Shown: positions 44,770 through 55,960, numbered from the stretch's first letter. The stretch is DNA of 64,000 nt from Mycobacteriales bacterium (GCA_035995165.1 DASYKU010000005.1:62001-126000); one strand, 5' to 3'. The notes: a model not told the origin generated them from the letters alone. Translations and numbers: made by a program.

Positions 44770-46900
44770 GGGAGAGCTGGTCGCAGAGCGTACGGAGCAG
44801 GTCCAGCGCGGCCTCGGCGATGACCGTCCCGGGCGGGAAGATCGCCGCCGCCCCGGCCGCCCGCAGCGCGTCGAAGTCCTGCGGCGGGATCACGCCGCCG
44901 ACCACGATCATGATGTCCTCGCGCCCTTGCGAGGCGAGCTCGTCCCGGAGCGAGGGAACCAGCGTGAGGTGCCCGGCGGCCAGCGAGTTCACCCCGACGA
45001 TGTGCACGTCGGCCTCGACCGCCTGCCGCGCGACCTCGGCCGGGGTCTGGAACAGCGGGCCGACGTCGACGTCGAAGCCGAGGTCGGCGAACGCGGTGGC
45101 CAGCACCTTCTGCCCGCGGTCGTGCCCGTCCTGGCCCATCTTGGCCATCAGGATGCGGGGCCGCCGGCCCTGCTCCTCCTCGAAGGCTGCGGTCGCCGCC
45201 CGGGCCTGCTCGATCAGGTCCACGGCTCCGGCCTCCTCCCGGTAGACGCCGGAGATCGTCCGGATCGTCGCGCTGTGCCGACCGTAGACCGCCTCGAGCG
45301 CGTCGGAGATCTCCCCGACGGTCGCCTGCGCCCGGGCCGCGTCGATGGACAGCTCCAGCAGGTTGCCCGTCCCGGCGGCCGCATCGGTGAGCGCGGCGAG
45401 TGCCCGCCGGACCGCGTCGGCGTCCCGCGACTCCCGCAGCCGCCGCAGCTTCTCCGCCTGCTCGGCCCGGACCGCGGAGTTGTCGATCTTCAGGACGTCG
45501 AGCAGGTCCTCCTGGGCCAGCCGGTACTTGTTGACCCCGATCACCGGCTGCCGGCCGGAGTCGATCCGGGCCTGCGTCCGGGCCGCGGCCTCCTCGATCC
45601 GCAGCTTCGGTAACCCGAGGTCGTTGGCCTTGGCCATCCCGCCGGCCTTCTCGACCTCGGTGATGTGCTCCCAGGCCCGGGCGGCGAGGTCCGCGGTCAG
45701 CTTCTCCACGTAGTACGAGCCGCCCCAGGGGTCGATCACCCGGGTCGTGCCGGACTCCTGCAGCAGCACCAGCTGGGTGTTGCGGGCGATCCGGGCGGAG
45801 ACGTCGGACGGCAGCGCGAGGGCCTCGTCCAGCGCGTTCGTGTGCAGCGACTGGGTGTGGCCCTGGGTCGCCGCCATCGCCTCGACACAGGTCCGTACGA
45901 CGTTGTTGAAGACGTCCTGCGCGGTCAGCGACCAGCCCGAGGTCTGCGAGTGCGTACGGAGCGAGAGCGACTTCGGGTTCTTGGGCTCGAAGTCCGCGAC
46001 CAGCCGGGCCCAGAGCAGCCGGGCCGCCCGCAGCTTGGCGACCTCCATGAAGAAGTTCATGCCGATCGCCCAGAAGAACGACAGCCGGGGTGCGAACCGG
46101 TCCACGTCGAGCCCGGCCGCGATGCCGGCCCGCAGGTACTCGACCCCGTCCGCGAGCGTGTACGCCAGCTCCAGGTCGGCCGTCGCCCCGGCCTCCTGGA
46201 TGTGGTAGCCGGAGATGGAGATCGAGTTGAACTTCGGCATCCGCTGCGAGGTGAACTCGAAGATGTCGCTGATGATCCGCATCGACGGCTGCGGCGGGTA
46301 GATGTAGGTGTTGCGGACCATGAACTCCTTGAGGATGTCGTTCTGGATGGTCCCGGTGAGCTGCTCCGGCTTCACCCCCTGCTCCTCGGCCGCGACGACG
46401 TAGAGCGCGAGGATCGGCAGCACGGCGCCGTTCATGGTCATCGAGACCGACATCCGGTCCAGCGGGATGCCGTCGAAGAGCTGGCGCATGTCGTAGATGG
46501 AGTCGATCGCGACGCCGGCCATCCCGACGTCGCCGACCACCCGGGGGTTGTCGCTGTCGTAGCCGCGGTGCGTCGGCAGGTCGAACGCGATGGACAGCCC
46601 CTTCTGCCCCATCGCCAGGTTCCGCCGGTAGAACGCGTTGGACTCGGCCGCGGTGGAGAACCCCGCGTACTGCCGGATCGTCCAGGGCTGGTTCACGTAC
46701 ATGGTCGGGTACGGACCGCGCAGGTAGGGCGCGATCCCCGGGTACGTGCCCAGGAAGTCGAGGCCGTCGAGGTCGGCGGCGGTGTAGAGCGGCGGGACCG
46801 GGATGCCCTCGGGCGTCTCCCAGGTCGCCGCCTCGGGCTTGGCCGCGGGCCCCGCCGGGGTCTCGCCGCGCAGCGTCGCCGCCGAGAAGTCGGGAATCAC
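44756..46900 (-). CDS. mutB: methylmalonyl-CoA mutase large (catalytic) subunit
   Basis: 714 residues. It interconverts methylmalonyl-CoA and succinyl-CoA with adenosylcobalamin, in propionyl-CoA use and polyketide precursor supply. The TIM-barrel half has [40 protein letters not shown] and [20 protein letters not shown]. The B12 domain has the base-off motif D-x-H-x-x-G in [23 protein letters not shown] and [14 protein letters not shown] 46900 overlaps the mutA stop (GTGA), so the two subunits are made together; longer frames upstream are shadows of mutA. Confidence 0.97.
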   Translation of the reverse strand: MIPDFSAATLRGETPAGPAAKPEAATWETPEGIPVPPLYTAADLDGLDFLGTYPGIAPYLRGPYPTMYVNQPWTIRQYAGFSTAAESNAFYRRNLAMGQKGLSIAFDLPTHRGYDSDNPRVVGDVGMAGVAIDSIYDMRQLFDGIPLDRMSVSMTMNGAVLPILALYVVAAEEQGVKPEQLTGTIQNDILKEFMVRNTYIYPPQPSMRIISDIFEFTSQRMPKFNSISISGYHIQEAGATADLELAYTLADGVEYLRAGIAAGLDVDRFAPRLSFFWAIGMNFFMEVAKLRAARLLWARLVADFEPKNPKSLSLRTHSQTSGWSLTAQDVFNNVVRTCVEAMAATQGHTQSLHTNALDEALALPSDVSARIARNTQLVLLQESGTTRVIDPWGGSYYVEKLTADLAARAWEHITEVEKAGGMAKANDLGLPKLRIEEAAARTQARIDSGRQPVIGVNKYRLAQEDLLDVLKIDNSAVRAEQAEKLRRLRESRDADAVRRALAALTDAAAGTGNLLELSIDAARAQATVGEISDALEAVYGRHSATIRTISGVYREEAGAVDLIEQARAATAAFEEEQGRRPRILMAKMGQDGHDRGQKVLATAFADLGFDVDVGPLFQTPAEVARQAVEADVHIVGVNSLAAGHLTLVPSLRDELASQGREDIMIVVGGVIPPQDFDALRAAGAAAIFPPGTVIAEAALDLLRTLCDQLSRAGS

Positions 46901-48702
46901 CGTGCCACCCCCAGCAGGTCGGCGGTCGTCCGGAGCGCGGCGAGCGCGTCGCACCCGGTGTAGAGGTACCCATCCGCCCCGAGCTCGCCCCGGCCGGCCA
47001 GCCAGACGTGCCGGGCACCGTCCTCCCGCAGCGTCTCGATCACCGCCGCAGCCTCGGCCGCGTACGCGGCGTCGGTCCCGCACAGGCAGACGACGGCGGT
47101 CCCGGCCCGGAGGAACTCCTCCGGCGGGCCGGCGACGACGTGCAGGCCGCCGGCCTGGAAGAGCCCGCGGGCGAAGCCGAGCCGGGCCGCGTTCGAGGTC
47201 ATCGGGCCGAGCGTGGCCAGGTAGACGGCCGGCCGGGGCTCGACCGCCTCGACCGCGTCCCGCAGGTCCTCGTACTCGGCGGCCCAGTGCCCCGGCGCCA
47301 GCGGTCCGCCGGTCAGCGGCGGGGGCGCGGGGCGGCGGGGGACGGCCGGCTCGTCGGGCAACGCGTACTCGGTCACGCCGGTGAGCGGGGCCCGCCGGTG
47401 CGCGACGTCGTCCGCCCGCCGGGCCCGGGTCGCGGCGACGAGGTCCCCGATCGTGCCGTCGTCCAGCGCGGCGAGCGCCCCGCCGGCCCGCTCGATCGCG
47501 GTGAACGTGTCCCAGGCCTTGTCGGCCAGCTCGTCGGTGAACGCCTCGACGTACCAGGAGCCGCCGGCGGCGTCGAGGACGCGGCCGAGGCTGGACTCGT
47601 CGTGCAGGATCGCCTGGGTGTTGCGGGCGACCCGCCGGGCCAGGTCGTCCGGCAGCCCGAGCGCCGCGTCGAACGGCAGCACCGTGATCGCGTCGGCCCC
47701 GCCGACCGCGGCCGCGAAGCAGGCGATCGTGGTCCGGAGCATGTTCACCCAGGGGTCGTGGCGGGTCATCATCGCGGCCGAGGTGACCGCGTGCTGCCGC
47801 TGGCCGCGCCGGTCCGGCGCCGCCCCGCTGAGCTCCGCGACCCGGCCCCAGATCCGCCGGGCCGCCCGCAGCTTGGCGATCGAGGCGAACTGGTCGGCGC
47901 TGACCGCGAACCGGAACTCGATCGCGTCCAGCGCCGGCTCCACCGCCAGGCCGGCGTCGGTCAGCGCCCGCAGGTACGCCACCCCGGTCGCGGTCGCGAC
48001 GGCCAGCTCGGTCGCGTCGCTCGCGCCGGCGTCGTGGGCGACGGTCCCGTCCACGGTCGCGACCCGCAGCCCGGCGCCACCCCGCCCGGCCAGCTCGCCG
48101 AGCAGGCCGAGGTCGGCGTCCGCGCCGGTCCGGGCCCGCAGCCCGATCGGGTCGGCGCCGAGGCTGCCCCGGACCTCGGCCGGGTCCAGCCCGCGGTCGG
48201 CGACCAGCGCGAGGAAGGCGTCGGCCGCGGCCCGGGTCTGCGCGCCGGCGTCCAGCGCGACCGGGGCGAGCTCGACGTAGACGCCCTCCAGCGCGGCGGC
48301 GAGATCGGCCACCGGCAGGCCGGCGTCGCCGAGCACGAGCCAGCTCGAGGTCGCCCCGGTCTCCAGGTCGTTGAGCAGCGCGGCCCGCAGGGCGGCCGGA
48401 TCCGGGTTCGCGTGCCGCGGCCGGACGTCCCAGCCGGTCAGGGTCGGGCCGTCCGCGGTCGACCCCCGCACGTACGGCGCGGCGCCCGGCCGGCCCGGGT
48501 CCGCGACCGGCCGGTCCGCAGCGGTGTAGAGCGGCCGGACCGGGATGTCGTCGTACGTGGTGCCGGTCAGCGCCTCGACCGGGTCGGCGCCTTCGGGCAG
48601 GCCCGACCTGCGCAGCACCCCGGCCACCAGCTCGACCCACTGCTCGCGGGTCGTCGCCGGGAACTGGGCAGCGAGCGGGAGCGGATCCGTCGGCGCCGAC
48701 AT
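46897..48702 (-). CDS. mutA: methylmalonyl-CoA mutase small subunit
   Basis: 601 residues, homologous to the large subunit but lacking the cobalamin motif: the matching region reads [20 protein letters not shown] with no D-x-H-x-x-G. Barrel blocks such as [60 protein letters not shown] and [20 protein letters not shown] are clear. It forms a heterodimer with MutB. ATG 48702 sits 6 bases after TACGAT, so the operon is probably leaderless at its 5' end; an upstream in-frame ATG at 48774 is less likely. Confidence 0.94.
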   Translation of the reverse strand: MSAPTDPLPLAAQFPATTREQWVELVAGVLRRSGLPEGADPVEALTGTTYDDIPVRPLYTAADRPVADPGRPGAAPYVRGSTADGPTLTGWDVRPRHANPDPAALRAALLNDLETGATSSWLVLGDAGLPVADLAAALEGVYVELAPVALDAGAQTRAAADAFLALVADRGLDPAEVRGSLGADPIGLRARTGADADLGLLGELAGRGGAGLRVATVDGTVAHDAGASDATELAVATATGVAYLRALTDAGLAVEPALDAIEFRFAVSADQFASIAKLRAARRIWGRVAELSGAAPDRRGQRQHAVTSAAMMTRHDPWVNMLRTTIACFAAAVGGADAITVLPFDAALGLPDDLARRVARNTQAILHDESSLGRVLDAAGGSWYVEAFTDELADKAWDTFTAIERAGGALAALDDGTIGDLVAATRARRADDVAHRRAPLTGVTEYALPDEPAVPRRPAPPPLTGGPLAPGHWAAEYEDLRDAVEAVEPRPAVYLATLGPMTSNAARLGFARGLFQAGGLHVVAGPPEEFLRAGTAVVCLCGTDAAYAAEAAAVIETLREDGARHVWLAGRGELGADGYLYTGCDALAALRTTADLLGVAR

Positions 48703-48708
48703 GTGCGG

Positions 48709-48714
48709 ATCGTA
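48709..48714 (-). promoter_or_regulatory. -10 box of the mutA-mutB-meaB operon
   Basis: On the minus strand TACGAT is followed by 6 bases and ATG 48702. Confidence 0.5.
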
Positions 48715-48929
48715 AATCCCTCCGTACGAATCGGGGCTCCGCGCGTGGCCGACGTCTCGCCCGTACATGATCACGTCGCCGTCATCGGGGCCGACCAGGG
48801 CCCGGCCGTCCGCGGCGGGCTGATCGCGCTCGACATCCGGCCCTGGTACACGGTGGCCTGAGCCCTATCTACGGGGAATTGGGTCGTCAGGCCTTCAGCC
48901 TGGCCGGTGAACCTGCTACGAACTATCGA

Positions 48930-49190
48930 ATGCACCTCGAGGTGAACCAGTTGCGCGCGCTCGCGACGCTGGCCGAGGAGCTCAACTACACGCGGGCCGC
49001 CCAGCGGCTCGGGGTCGCCCAGCCCGCGCTGTCGGCCCGGATCAGCCGGATGGAGCGCCGGCTCGGGTGTCAGCTGGTCGAGCGCAGCACCCGTTCCGTC
49101 CGCATCACCGAGACCGGGCTGGAGCTGCTGGCCCGGGCCCGGCCGCTGCTGGCCGAGCTCGACGCGGAGTCCCCCGGACCGCTCAGTTGA
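48930..49190 (+). CDS. LysR-type DNA-binding domain without effector domain
   Basis: 86 residues: MHLEVNQLRALATLAEELNY, TRAAQRLGVAQPALSARISR, MERRLGCQLVERSTRSVRIT, ETGLELLARARPLLAELDAE. This is a complete LysR winged helix plus the first part of the linker helix. An ordinary LysR protein goes on for another 200 residues; here the frame stops at 49190, 8 bases inside the convergent algH gene. Either a truncated relic or a small free DNA-binding protein. The motif residues for DNA contact look intact. It may have regulated the divergent mutA operon, whose start is 228 bases away. Confidence 0.7.
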   Translation: MHLEVNQLRALATLAEELNYTRAAQRLGVAQPALSARISRMERRLGCQLVERSTRSVRITETGLELLARARPLLAELDAESPGPLS

Positions 49191-49755
49191 GCCGCGGGTC
49201 GTCCGGATAGGTCGCGAGCAGCGCGACCGACCCGCCCTGCCGCCGCAGCACGTCCCGCCAGAGATCGCCGCCGGGGTCGGCGAACACGTCCGAGGAGTGC
49301 CCGGCCACGACCAGCCAGGCGCCGTCGGCGATCTCGCCGGCGAGCTGGCCCGCGCCCCAGCCGGCGTACCCGGCGAAGACCCGGACCTGGTGCAGGTCCC
49401 GCTCGACCGCGCCCGGGTCGGTGTCCAGGTCGGTCAGCCCGACCGGAGCGGACACCTCGGTCCAGCCCCGCGGGCTCGCCCCGGCCCGCACCTCGGCCAG
49501 GCAGAGCGCCGCGTTGGTCTCGACGGGTCCGCCGACGAACAGCGTCCGCGGCGACGAGGCCAGGTCGAACCACTGCGGCAGCACGTCGAGCAGGGTGACG
49601 TCGCTGGGCCGGTTGAGCACGACGCCGACGCTGCCGTCCGGCCGGTGATCCAGGACGTACACGACCGTACGGCGGAAGTGGGGGTCACCCAGCACGGGCG
49701 AGGCCACGAGCAGGACACCGGGTTCCACACCGGCGTCGGGTCGCAGCGCGCACAT
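49183..49755 (-). CDS. AlgH/YqgE (UPF0301) family protein
   Basis: 190 residues from ATG 49755. The UPF0301 fold is clear: LLVASPVLGDPHFRRTVVYV, DGSVGVVLNRPSDVTLLDVL, LFVGGPVETNAALCL (G-G-P-V), VRVFAGYAGWGAGQLAGEIA, GAWLVV and DLWRDVLRRQGG. Length and blocks are complete. AlgH was named for alginate control in Pseudomonas, but its biochemical role is not settled. The actinobacterial protein is cytoplasmic. It overlaps the LysR fragment tail-to-tail by 8 bases. Confidence 0.93.
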   Translation of the reverse strand: MCALRPDAGVEPGVLLVASPVLGDPHFRRTVVYVLDHRPDGSVGVVLNRPSDVTLLDVLPQWFDLASSPRTLFVGGPVETNAALCLAEVRAGASPRGWTEVSAPVGLTDLDTDPGAVERDLHQVRVFAGYAGWGAGQLAGEIADGAWLVVAGHSSDVFADPGGDLWRDVLRRQGGSVALLATYPDDPRLN

Positions 49756-49827
49756 CGGGGTCGATCCTGCCGTACGGAGGCCGTCGGCGTCCCACCGGCT
49801 CGGGCCGCCGGACACAGAGACGGGCCG

Positions 49828-49833
49828 TAGGTT
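49828..49833 (+). promoter_or_regulatory. -10 box of a leaderless MFS promoter
   Basis: TAGGTT is followed by 6 bases and ATG 49840. Confidence 0.55.
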
Positions 49834-49839
49834 GTGGGG

Positions 49840-51150
49840 ATGCGTGCCACGGTCCCGGCGGCGGCGGACGCCCCGGCGCAGGGGCGCGGCCACGCGTTGC
49901 GGGCGGTGCTGCGCCGGCCGGACTTCCGCCGGCTCTACGGCACCCGGCTGGCCAGCCAGTGCGCCGACGGGGTGTTCCAGGCCAGCCTGGCCGGCGTCGT
50001 GCTGTTCAGCCCGGAGAGCGCGGCCGACCCGGCCGACATCGCGGGCGCGTTCGCCGCGCTGCTGCTGCCGTACTCGTTCGTGGGGCCGTTCGCGGGCGTG
50101 CTGCTGGACCGGTGGCGGCGGCAGCGGGTGCTCATGGTGTCCAACGTCGTGCGCTGCGTGCTGGTCGGCCTGGTCGCGCTGGAGATCGCGACCGCGACCA
50201 CCGGCGTCCTGCTCTACGCGACCGCCCTGCTGGTCACCTCGGTGAACCGGTTCTTCCTGGCCGCGCAGTCGGCGGCCCAGCCGCACGTGGTCGAGCCGGA
50301 GCGGCTGGTGACCGGCAACGCGCTGTCCACCACCAGCGGCTCGGTGATCGCCGTGCTGGGCGGCGGGATCGCGCTGCTGCTGCAGCAGCTGGTCGGCGAC
50401 GGCGACGGCGGGTACGCGGTGATCGCGCTGGCCTCGGTCCTCGGCTACGGCACGTCCGCGTTCCTGGCCCGGAAGTTCGCGCCCGACCAGCTCGGCCCGG
50501 ACGACGTGGAGCGGTCCCGGCGGGAGACGCTGCGGGACGTCGCCCGCGGGCTGGTGGCCGGCGGCCGGCACGTGGCCCAGCGCCGCGAGGTCGTCTCCGC
50601 GCTGACCGCGATCGGGGCGCACCGCTTCTTCTACGGCATCTCGACGATCTCCACGCTGCTGCTCTACCGGAACTACTTCACCGACGACGGCGTCTTCCAG
50701 GCCGGGCTGGCCGGGCTCGGGCAGGTGTTCGCGGCGACCGCGGCCGGCACGCTGATCGCGGCCTCGGTCACCCCGGCCGCGGTCCGCCGGTTCGGCAAGC
50801 ACGTCTGGGTCACCGGGCTGTTCGCGGCGGCCGCGGTCACCGAGATCGCGCTCGGGGTGCCGTACACGATGCAGACGCTGCTGCCGGCCGCGCTGTTGCT
50901 CGGCATCGTCGCCCAAGCGTCCAAGATCAGCGTGGACACGCTCGTGCAGGAGCAGGTCGAGGACGACTACCGCGGTCGGGTCTTCTCCCTCTACGACACG
51001 CTGTTCAACGTCACGTTCGTGGCCGCGGCGGTGGCGGGGGCGTTCGCGCTGCCGATCAGCGGCAAGTCGTACTTCATGCTCGGCGTCGTCGCCGGTGGCT
51101 ACGCGGTCACCGCGGTGACCTACCGGCTGGCGGTGCGACGGGCGGGCTAG
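49840..51150 (+). CDS. MFS transporter
   Basis: 436 residues with about 12 membrane helices. The opening LRRPDFRRLYGTRLASQCAD is typical of the MFS_3/enterobactin-exporter-like group, and LLLPYSFVGPFAGVLLDRWR RQ holds the loop 2-3 motif (G-x-L-x-D-R). LVQEQVEDDYRGRVFSLYDT near the C-terminus is the matching loop in the second half. The substrate is unknown; exporters of drugs or siderophores are common in this group. The -10 box of the next gene overlaps this gene's stop codon. Confidence 0.88.
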   Translation: MRATVPAAADAPAQGRGHALRAVLRRPDFRRLYGTRLASQCADGVFQASLAGVVLFSPESAADPADIAGAFAALLLPYSFVGPFAGVLLDRWRRQRVLMVSNVVRCVLVGLVALEIATATTGVLLYATALLVTSVNRFFLAAQSAAQPHVVEPERLVTGNALSTTSGSVIAVLGGGIALLLQQLVGDGDGGYAVIALASVLGYGTSAFLARKFAPDQLGPDDVERSRRETLRDVARGLVAGGRHVAQRREVVSALTAIGAHRFFYGISTISTLLLYRNYFTDDGVFQAGLAGLGQVFAATAAGTLIAASVTPAAVRRFGKHVWVTGLFAAAAVTEIALGVPYTMQTLLPAALLLGIVAQASKISVDTLVQEQVEDDYRGRVFSLYDTLFNVTFVAAAVAGAFALPISGKSYFMLGVVAGGYAVTAVTYRLAVRRAG

Positions 51151-51153
51151 GGT
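51148..51153 (+). promoter_or_regulatory. -10 box overlapping the MFS stop codon
   Basis: TAGGGT begins with the TAG stop of the MFS gene (51148-51150) and is followed by 7 bases and GTG 51161. The downstream gene probably has its own leaderless transcript. Confidence 0.5.
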
Positions 51154-51160
51154 CGTCGCC

Positions 51161-51823
51161 GTGCAGCCTGGAGATGGACCCCCGCAGCCCGGCCACGGCC
51201 CGCCCGACCCGCTCGCGGTCATCGCCGGGTTGGACTACCTGTTCGTCCAGCAGAAGTTCGCCCCGATCGCGAACAAGTACCAGATCTCGACGCTCGGGCA
51301 GGACGGGAAGTCGGCCGGCCACCCGCTGGCGTACGTGCAGCAGAAGCGGCTGAAGATCCGGGAGCAGATCGACTTCTTCACCGACGAGACCCGGTCGGTG
51401 CCGCTGATGCGGCTGCAGGCGCGCAAGGTCTTCGAGTTCCGCGGCATGACCGACGTGCTGATCCCGAGCGGTCAGGTCATCGGGACGTTCAAGAAGAACT
51501 TCGGCAAGTCCCTGCTGCGCTCGTCCTGGACGATCCTGGCCCCCGGCGGTCAGCCGATCGCCACCGCGCAGGAGTCCAACGTGTTCATCGCGGTGCTGCG
51601 CCGGATCTGGAGCGCGCTGCCGTACGTGGGGGACATCCCGTTCTTCATCCCGTTCCACTTCGACATCGCGCTGCCCGACGGGCGGCCGATCGGCCGCTAC
51701 CGCCGGGTCGCCGCGATCCGCGACCGGTACGTGCTGGACCTCTCCGGCGACCCCCAGCGCTGGCTGGACCGCCGCCTGGCGCTGGCGTTCACGGTCGCCC
51801 TCGACGCCCTCCAGGACCGCTAG
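51161..51823 (+). CDS. LURP-one-related/scramblase-like protein
   Basis: 220 residues. After a short Pro/Gly lead the sequence is beta-rich: [100 protein letters not shown]. This is the phospholipid-scramblase/LURP-one-related (tubby-like) fold. Bacterial members are uncharacterised. A hydrophobic stretch ([20 protein letters not shown]) could dip into a membrane. GTG 51161. Its stop shares four bases with the convergent CCA-enzyme stop. Confidence 0.8.
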   Translation: MQPGDGPPQPGHGPPDPLAVIAGLDYLFVQQKFAPIANKYQISTLGQDGKSAGHPLAYVQQKRLKIREQIDFFTDETRSVPLMRLQARKVFEFRGMTDVLIPSGQVIGTFKKNFGKSLLRSSWTILAPGGQPIATAQESNVFIAVLRRIWSALPYVGDIPFFIPFHFDIALPDGRPIGRYRRVAAIRDRYVLDLSGDPQRWLDRRLALAFTVALDALQDR

Positions 51824-53256
51824 AGACCCTGCTCCTGCGCCCAGGTCCGCAGCTCCGCGACGGCCTCGTCGTGGGGGAGGGGGCCGCGGTCCAGGCGCAG
51901 CTCCTTGAGGAACCGCCAGGCCTGCCCGACCAGCGGACCGGGCGGGAGCTCCAGCAGCCGCATGATCTCGTTGCCGTCCAGGTCCGGGCGGACCGCGCGC
52001 AGGTCCTCCTCGGCCTCGATCCGGGCGATCCGCTCCTCCAGCAGGTCGTACGAGCGGGCCAGCGCGGCCGCCCGGCGCTTGTTGCGGGTGGTGCTGTCCG
52101 ACCGGACCAGCTTGTGCAGCCGGCCCAGCAGCGGGCCGGCGTCGGTGACGTACCGGCGGACCGCGGAGTCGGTCCACTCGCCGCGGCCGTAGCCGTGGAA
52201 GCGCAGGTGCAGCAGGGTCAGCCGGGAGACCTCCTCGATGATCTCCTTCGGGTACTTCAGCGCCCGCAGCCGGGCCCGCACCAGCTTGGCCCCGACCACC
52301 TCGTGGTGGTGGAAGGAGACGCCGCCGCCGGACTCGTGCCGCCGGGTCGCGGGCTTGCCCACGTCGTGCAGCAGCGCCGCCAGCCGCAGCACCAGGTCGG
52401 GCCCGTCCTGCTCCAGCGCGATGGCCTGGTCGAGCACGGTCAGCGAGTGCGCGTAGACGTCCTTGTGCTGGTGGTGCTCGTCGATCTCCATCCGCAGCGC
52501 GGGCAGCTCCGGCAGCACCACGTCGGCCAGCCCGGTGTCGACCAGCAGCTCCAGCCCGCGCCTCGGGAAGGCGCCGAGCAGCAGCTTGGACAGCTCGACC
52601 TGGACCCGCTCGGCGGTGATCCGGCCGATCTCCGGGGCCAGCTCGGTCATCGCCGCGACCACGTCGGCGGTCGGGGTGACGCCGAGCTGGGAGACGAACC
52701 GGGCCGCCCGCATCATCCGCAGCGGGTCGTCGGCGAAGGACTCGCGCGGGTCGGCCGGCGTCCGCAGCGCGCCGGTGGCCAGGTCCCGCAGCCCCCCGTA
52801 CGGGTCGGAGAAGACGTGCCCGGGCACGGACAGCGCCATCGCGTTCATGGTGAAGTCGCGCCGGCGCAGGTCGTCGCCCAGCGACTCGCCGTACGCGACC
52901 AGCGGGTTGCGGCTGACCCGGTCGTAGCGGTCCGCCCGGTACGTGGTGATCTCGCAGCGCAGGCCGCGCACCAGCACCCCGACCGTGCCGAAGTCGATCC
53001 CGGTGGTCCAGGTCGTCCCCAGCCCGGCGACGAGACCGAGGACGGCCTCGGGGCGGGCGTCGGTGGCGAAGTCGTAGTCGCCGCCCTGGTCGGCGGCCCG
53101 GCCGAGCAGCGCGTCCCGGACGAGCCCCCCGACCAGATGCAGCTCGAAACCGGCGGTGGCGAACAGCTCGCCCAGCATGTCGGCGACCTCGGGCACCTGC
53201 ACGAGGTCCGCGGGCGAGGTCACAGGAGCCCCTGGGGTTTGCACGGACGTGGACAC
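51820..53256 (-). CDS. cca: CCA-adding tRNA nucleotidyltransferase (PcnA-like)
   Basis: 478 residues from GTG 53256 (a second in-frame GTG at 53223 would give 467). Head domain: [20 protein letters not shown] with G-G-x-V-R-D, then [13 protein letters not shown] (D-x-D), [12 protein letters not shown] and [11 protein letters not shown]. An HD domain follows ([33 protein letters not shown]). It builds or repairs the 3' CCA of tRNA. The divergent NUDIX and downstream murJ genes are the same neighbours as pcnA (Rv3907c) in Mycobacterium tuberculosis. Confidence 0.95.
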   Translation of the reverse strand: MSTSVQTPGAPVTSPADLVQVPEVADMLGELFATAGFELHLVGGLVRDALLGRAADQGGDYDFATDARPEAVLGLVAGLGTTWTTGIDFGTVGVLVRGLRCEITTYRADRYDRVSRNPLVAYGESLGDDLRRRDFTMNAMALSVPGHVFSDPYGGLRDLATGALRTPADPRESFADDPLRMMRAARFVSQLGVTPTADVVAAMTELAPEIGRITAERVQVELSKLLLGAFPRRGLELLVDTGLADVVLPELPALRMEIDEHHQHKDVYAHSLTVLDQAIALEQDGPDLVLRLAALLHDVGKPATRRHESGGGVSFHHHEVVGAKLVRARLRALKYPKEIIEEVSRLTLLHLRFHGYGRGEWTDSAVRRYVTDAGPLLGRLHKLVRSDSTTRNKRRAAALARSYDLLEERIARIEAEEDLRAVRPDLDGNEIMRLLELPPGPLVGQAWRFLKELRLDRGPLPHDEAVAELRTWAQEQGL

Positions 53257-53264
53257 GACCGTCG

Positions 53265-53306
53265 AGCCTACCGAGAACAGCCCCGGTGCCGCGCGGCGCT
53301 TACGAT
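53265..53306. promoter_or_regulatory. divergent leaderless promoters of cca and the NUDIX gene
   Basis: On the minus strand TAGGCT (53270-53265) lies 8 bases before the cca GTG 53256. On the plus strand TACGAT (53301-53306) lies 7 bases before the NUDIX ATG 53314. Both genes share this 57-base gap and neither has a ribosome site. Confidence 0.6.
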
Positions 53307-53313
53307 CGACCGC

Positions 53314-53769
53314 ATGGCCCGTCCACGTCGTCCCCGGGTGCGCCGGGTCGACGAGACGTCCGCCGGCGGACTCGTCGTGGACAGCTCCTCCGGGACGGCT
53401 GTCGCGGCGTTGATCGGGCGCAAGGACCGCCGGGGCCGGTTGCTCTGGTCCCTGCCCAAGGGTCACATCGAGGCCGGGGAGAGCGCCGAGCAGGCCGCCA
53501 TCCGGGAGGTGGCCGAGGAGACCGGCATCGCCGGCACGATCGTGGGCCGGCTCGGCACCATCGACTTCTGGTTCATGGCCGACGGTCGCCGGGTGCACAA
53601 GACCGTGCACCACTTCCTGCTGCGGGCCGAGGGCGGCGAGCTCTCCGACGCCGACGTCGAGGTCACCGCGGTGGCCTGGGTGCCGCTGGACGAGCTCGGC
53701 GCGCGGCTGGCGTACGAGGACGAGCGGACGCTGGTCGCCCGCGCCCCGGAGCTGCTCGACAGTGTCTGA
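53314..53769 (+). CDS. NUDIX hydrolase (MutT4-like)
   Basis: 151 residues. The Nudix box is complete: [20 protein letters not shown] followed by TGI (G-x5-E-x7-R-E-x-x-E-E-x-G). Flanks are [20 protein letters not shown] and [20 protein letters not shown]. The place next to cca and before murJ matches mutT4 (Rv3908) of Mycobacterium tuberculosis. The substrate is not known from sequence. Its last 8 bases overlap the DUF6049 gene, beginning a tight four-gene run. Confidence 0.93.
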   Translation: MARPRRPRVRRVDETSAGGLVVDSSSGTAVAALIGRKDRRGRLLWSLPKGHIEAGESAEQAAIREVAEETGIAGTIVGRLGTIDFWFMADGRRVHKTVHHFLLRAEGGELSDADVEVTAVAWVPLDELGARLAYEDERTLVARAPELLDSV

Positions 53770-55960
53770 GCGGGTACGCCGGATCGGGGCGGTGCTGGGC
53801 GCGGCGGTCGCGCTGGTGGCCGGGCTGCCGGTGGCGGCCACGGCCGCCCCGGCGCCGTCCGGCCCGGCCCCGGCCCCGGGGTCGAGCGCACGGGCGTCGA
53901 GCGCACGGGCGTCGAGCGCCCCGGCCGAGCCGGTGGCGATGACGCTGCAGACCCTGGAGCCGCACGACGTCCGGCCGGACTCGACGATCACGATCAGCGC
54001 GCTGCTGCGCAACACCAGCGCGAACAGCACCGGGCCGCTGATCCTGCGGCTGCGCCGGGGCACGGTGATCAGCACCCGGGGCGAGCTGCAGGCGGCCGAC
54101 TCCGACCAGCCCACCACCGGTTCCGCCGCCGCCCCGCCGCAGGCGCTGCACTCCGGGCTGACCCCGGGCCAGACGACGCGGGTGACGTACCAGGCCAAGG
54201 TCAGCGACCTGGCCCTGTCGAGCTTCAGCGGGATCGGGGTCTACCCGCTCGCGCTGACCGTGCAGCGGGCCGACGACGGCACCGAGGTCGGCCGGCTGGC
54301 CACCGACCTGCCGTACCTGCAGCAGGGGATCAGCGGGACCAAGGTCACGCTGCTCTGGCCGCTGCTGGACCGGCCGCACCGGCTGACCGGCGCGCCCGCG
54401 GGCTCCCCCGAGGTCTTCGCCGACGACCTGCTGGCCCGGTCGGTCGCCCCCGGCGGCCGGCTGAACACGCTGCTGGCCGCGGCCGAGGCGGTCACCGGCA
54501 AGGTCAAGCTGACCCTGGTGGTCGACCCGGAGACGATCGAGGCGCTGAGCCGGATGACCGACCCGGCCGGCTACCGGGTCGGCACCGGCAGCCGCACGGT
54601 GGCCGGGACCGGCGCGGTCGCGGCCGCGGACTGGCTCGGCCGGCTGCGCGCGATCGTGCCGAAGCACCTGCTGGTGGCCACGCCGTACGCGGACCCCGAC
54701 ATCGTGGCGCTGGAGCGCGGCGGCAACGCCGCGCTGGCCCGGTTCCAGCAGCCCGACCTGGACGCGACCGCCCGGGTGCTGGGCGAGATGCCCTCGACCA
54801 AGGTGTCCTGGCCGCCGGACGGGCAGCTCACCGACTCCGCGCTGGACGACGTGGTCGCCCAGGGCGCCAACGCGGTCGTTCTCTCGCCGAACGCGCTGTC
54901 CGGCACCGGCGCGGTCGAGTCCGGCCGCACCCCGAGCGGGGTCTCGCCGCTGCCGGCCCTCTCCGGCCCGGCGGTCGCGCTGGTCAGCGACCCGGTCGTG
55001 CAGAACATCCTGCAGCGCGGGGGCCTGAGGACGCACGGCTTCGCCGGGGGTCCGCGGATCGCCGAGCAGCGGCTGCTGTCCGAGCTGGCGATGATCACCG
55101 CCGAGGCCCCGAACGACACCCGCACGATCGTGCTGGCCCCGCCGCGCCGCTGGGACCCCCCGGCGGCGTACGCGAGGGCGCTGGCCACCGACCTCGGCTC
55201 GATCTCCTGGCTGACCGCGGTCGACGCGCTGCAGGCGTCCGGCAGCCCGCAGGTGGACCGGGGTGCACTGGTCTACCCGGGCGCGGCCCGGGCCCGCGAG
55301 GTCCCGCCGTCGCTGATCTCCGACATCGGCCTGGTCCAGTCCCAGGTGGCGGACTTCCGCAGCGCGCTGAGCAACGAGGACGCCGGCACCGAGCTCCAGC
55401 CGTACGGGGACGCGGTCCGGCGGGCGGGCTCGTCGGCCTGGCGCAGCCAGCTGCCGGCCGGGCAGGCGTACGTGGCCCGGTTGCTGCGGCAGATCGGCAC
55501 CCTGCGGGGCGCGGTGACGCTGAGCTCGCCGGCCACCGGCGACTACACGCTCGCGTCCTCCGACAGCCCGCTGCTGCTGACGCTGGAGAACAAGCTGACC
55601 GTGCCGGTCAGCGTCCGGCTCCGGCTGACCACCCCGGCCGGCTTCACCACCAGGGACGTCGGCCTCCAGCAGATCCCACCCAAGGGCAAGCGCACCGTGA
55701 AGGTCCTCGCCTCGGTCCAGCGGACCGGCACGTTCGCGGTGAAGGGCCAGGTCACCACGCCGACCGGCGGCGCGCTGGGCAACGAGATCACGCTCTCGGT
55801 CCGCTCGACCGCGTACGGCGGGCTGGCCCTGGGCATCACCGGGCTGGCCTTCGCGGTGTTGGTGCTGGCGGTGCTGTACCGGCTCTACCGGCGCTGGAAG
55901 GCGCGCGGCACCGAGCCGCCGGTCGCCGCCGGCAGCCCGGCCGACCGGAGCCTGACGTGA
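53762..55960 (+). CDS. DUF6049 family exported membrane-anchored protein (Rv3909-like)
   Basis: 732 residues. Signal peptide ([20 protein letters not shown], AxA near residue 29), then a short tandem repeat ([13 protein letters not shown], from a 15-base DNA repeat). A large extracytoplasmic region includes [37 protein letters not shown] and [20 protein letters not shown], an immunoglobulin-like domain near residue 600. The C-terminal membrane helix ([20 protein letters not shown]) is followed by a short basic tail. The family is always found just before murJ in actinobacteria. Probably helps cell-wall synthesis outside the membrane. It overlaps both neighbours. Confidence 0.88.
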   Translation: MSERVRRIGAVLGAAVALVAGLPVAATAAPAPSGPAPAPGSSARASSARASSAPAEPVAMTLQTLEPHDVRPDSTITISALLRNTSANSTGPLILRLRRGTVISTRGELQAADSDQPTTGSAAAPPQALHSGLTPGQTTRVTYQAKVSDLALSSFSGIGVYPLALTVQRADDGTEVGRLATDLPYLQQGISGTKVTLLWPLLDRPHRLTGAPAGSPEVFADDLLARSVAPGGRLNTLLAAAEAVTGKVKLTLVVDPETIEALSRMTDPAGYRVGTGSRTVAGTGAVAAADWLGRLRAIVPKHLLVATPYADPDIVALERGGNAALARFQQPDLDATARVLGEMPSTKVSWPPDGQLTDSALDDVVAQGANAVVLSPNALSGTGAVESGRTPSGVSPLPALSGPAVALVSDPVVQNILQRGGLRTHGFAGGPRIAEQRLLSELAMITAEAPNDTRTIVLAPPRRWDPPAAYARALATDLGSISWLTAVDALQASGSPQVDRGALVYPGAARAREVPPSLISDIGLVQSQVADFRSALSNEDAGTELQPYGDAVRRAGSSAWRSQLPAGQAYVARLLRQIGTLRGAVTLSSPATGDYTLASSDSPLLLTLENKLTVPVSVRLRLTTPAGFTTRDVGLQQIPPKGKRTVKVLASVQRTGTFAVKGQVTTPTGGALGNEITLSVRSTAYGGLALGITGLAFAVLVLAVLYRLYRRWKARGTEPPVAAGSPADRSLT

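Noticed and set aside
44756-48640. A possible single 1294-residue fusion of both mutase subunits
   Set aside because: The 5' part is the wrong frame of mutA; mutA ends in its own frame with a GTGA overlap at 46897-46900, as in other genomes.
48745-48861. 38-codon plus-strand frame reading [20 protein letters not shown] and RGGLIALDIRPWYTVA
   Set aside because: Smooth sequence but no known family, and it overlaps the mutA promoter region. Could be the tail of a lost gene; the support is too weak to list.
53880-53925. 15-base repeat in the DUF6049 gene as a regulatory element
   Set aside because: It is in frame and encodes the [13 protein letters not shown] linker after the signal peptide; an ordinary coding repeat.
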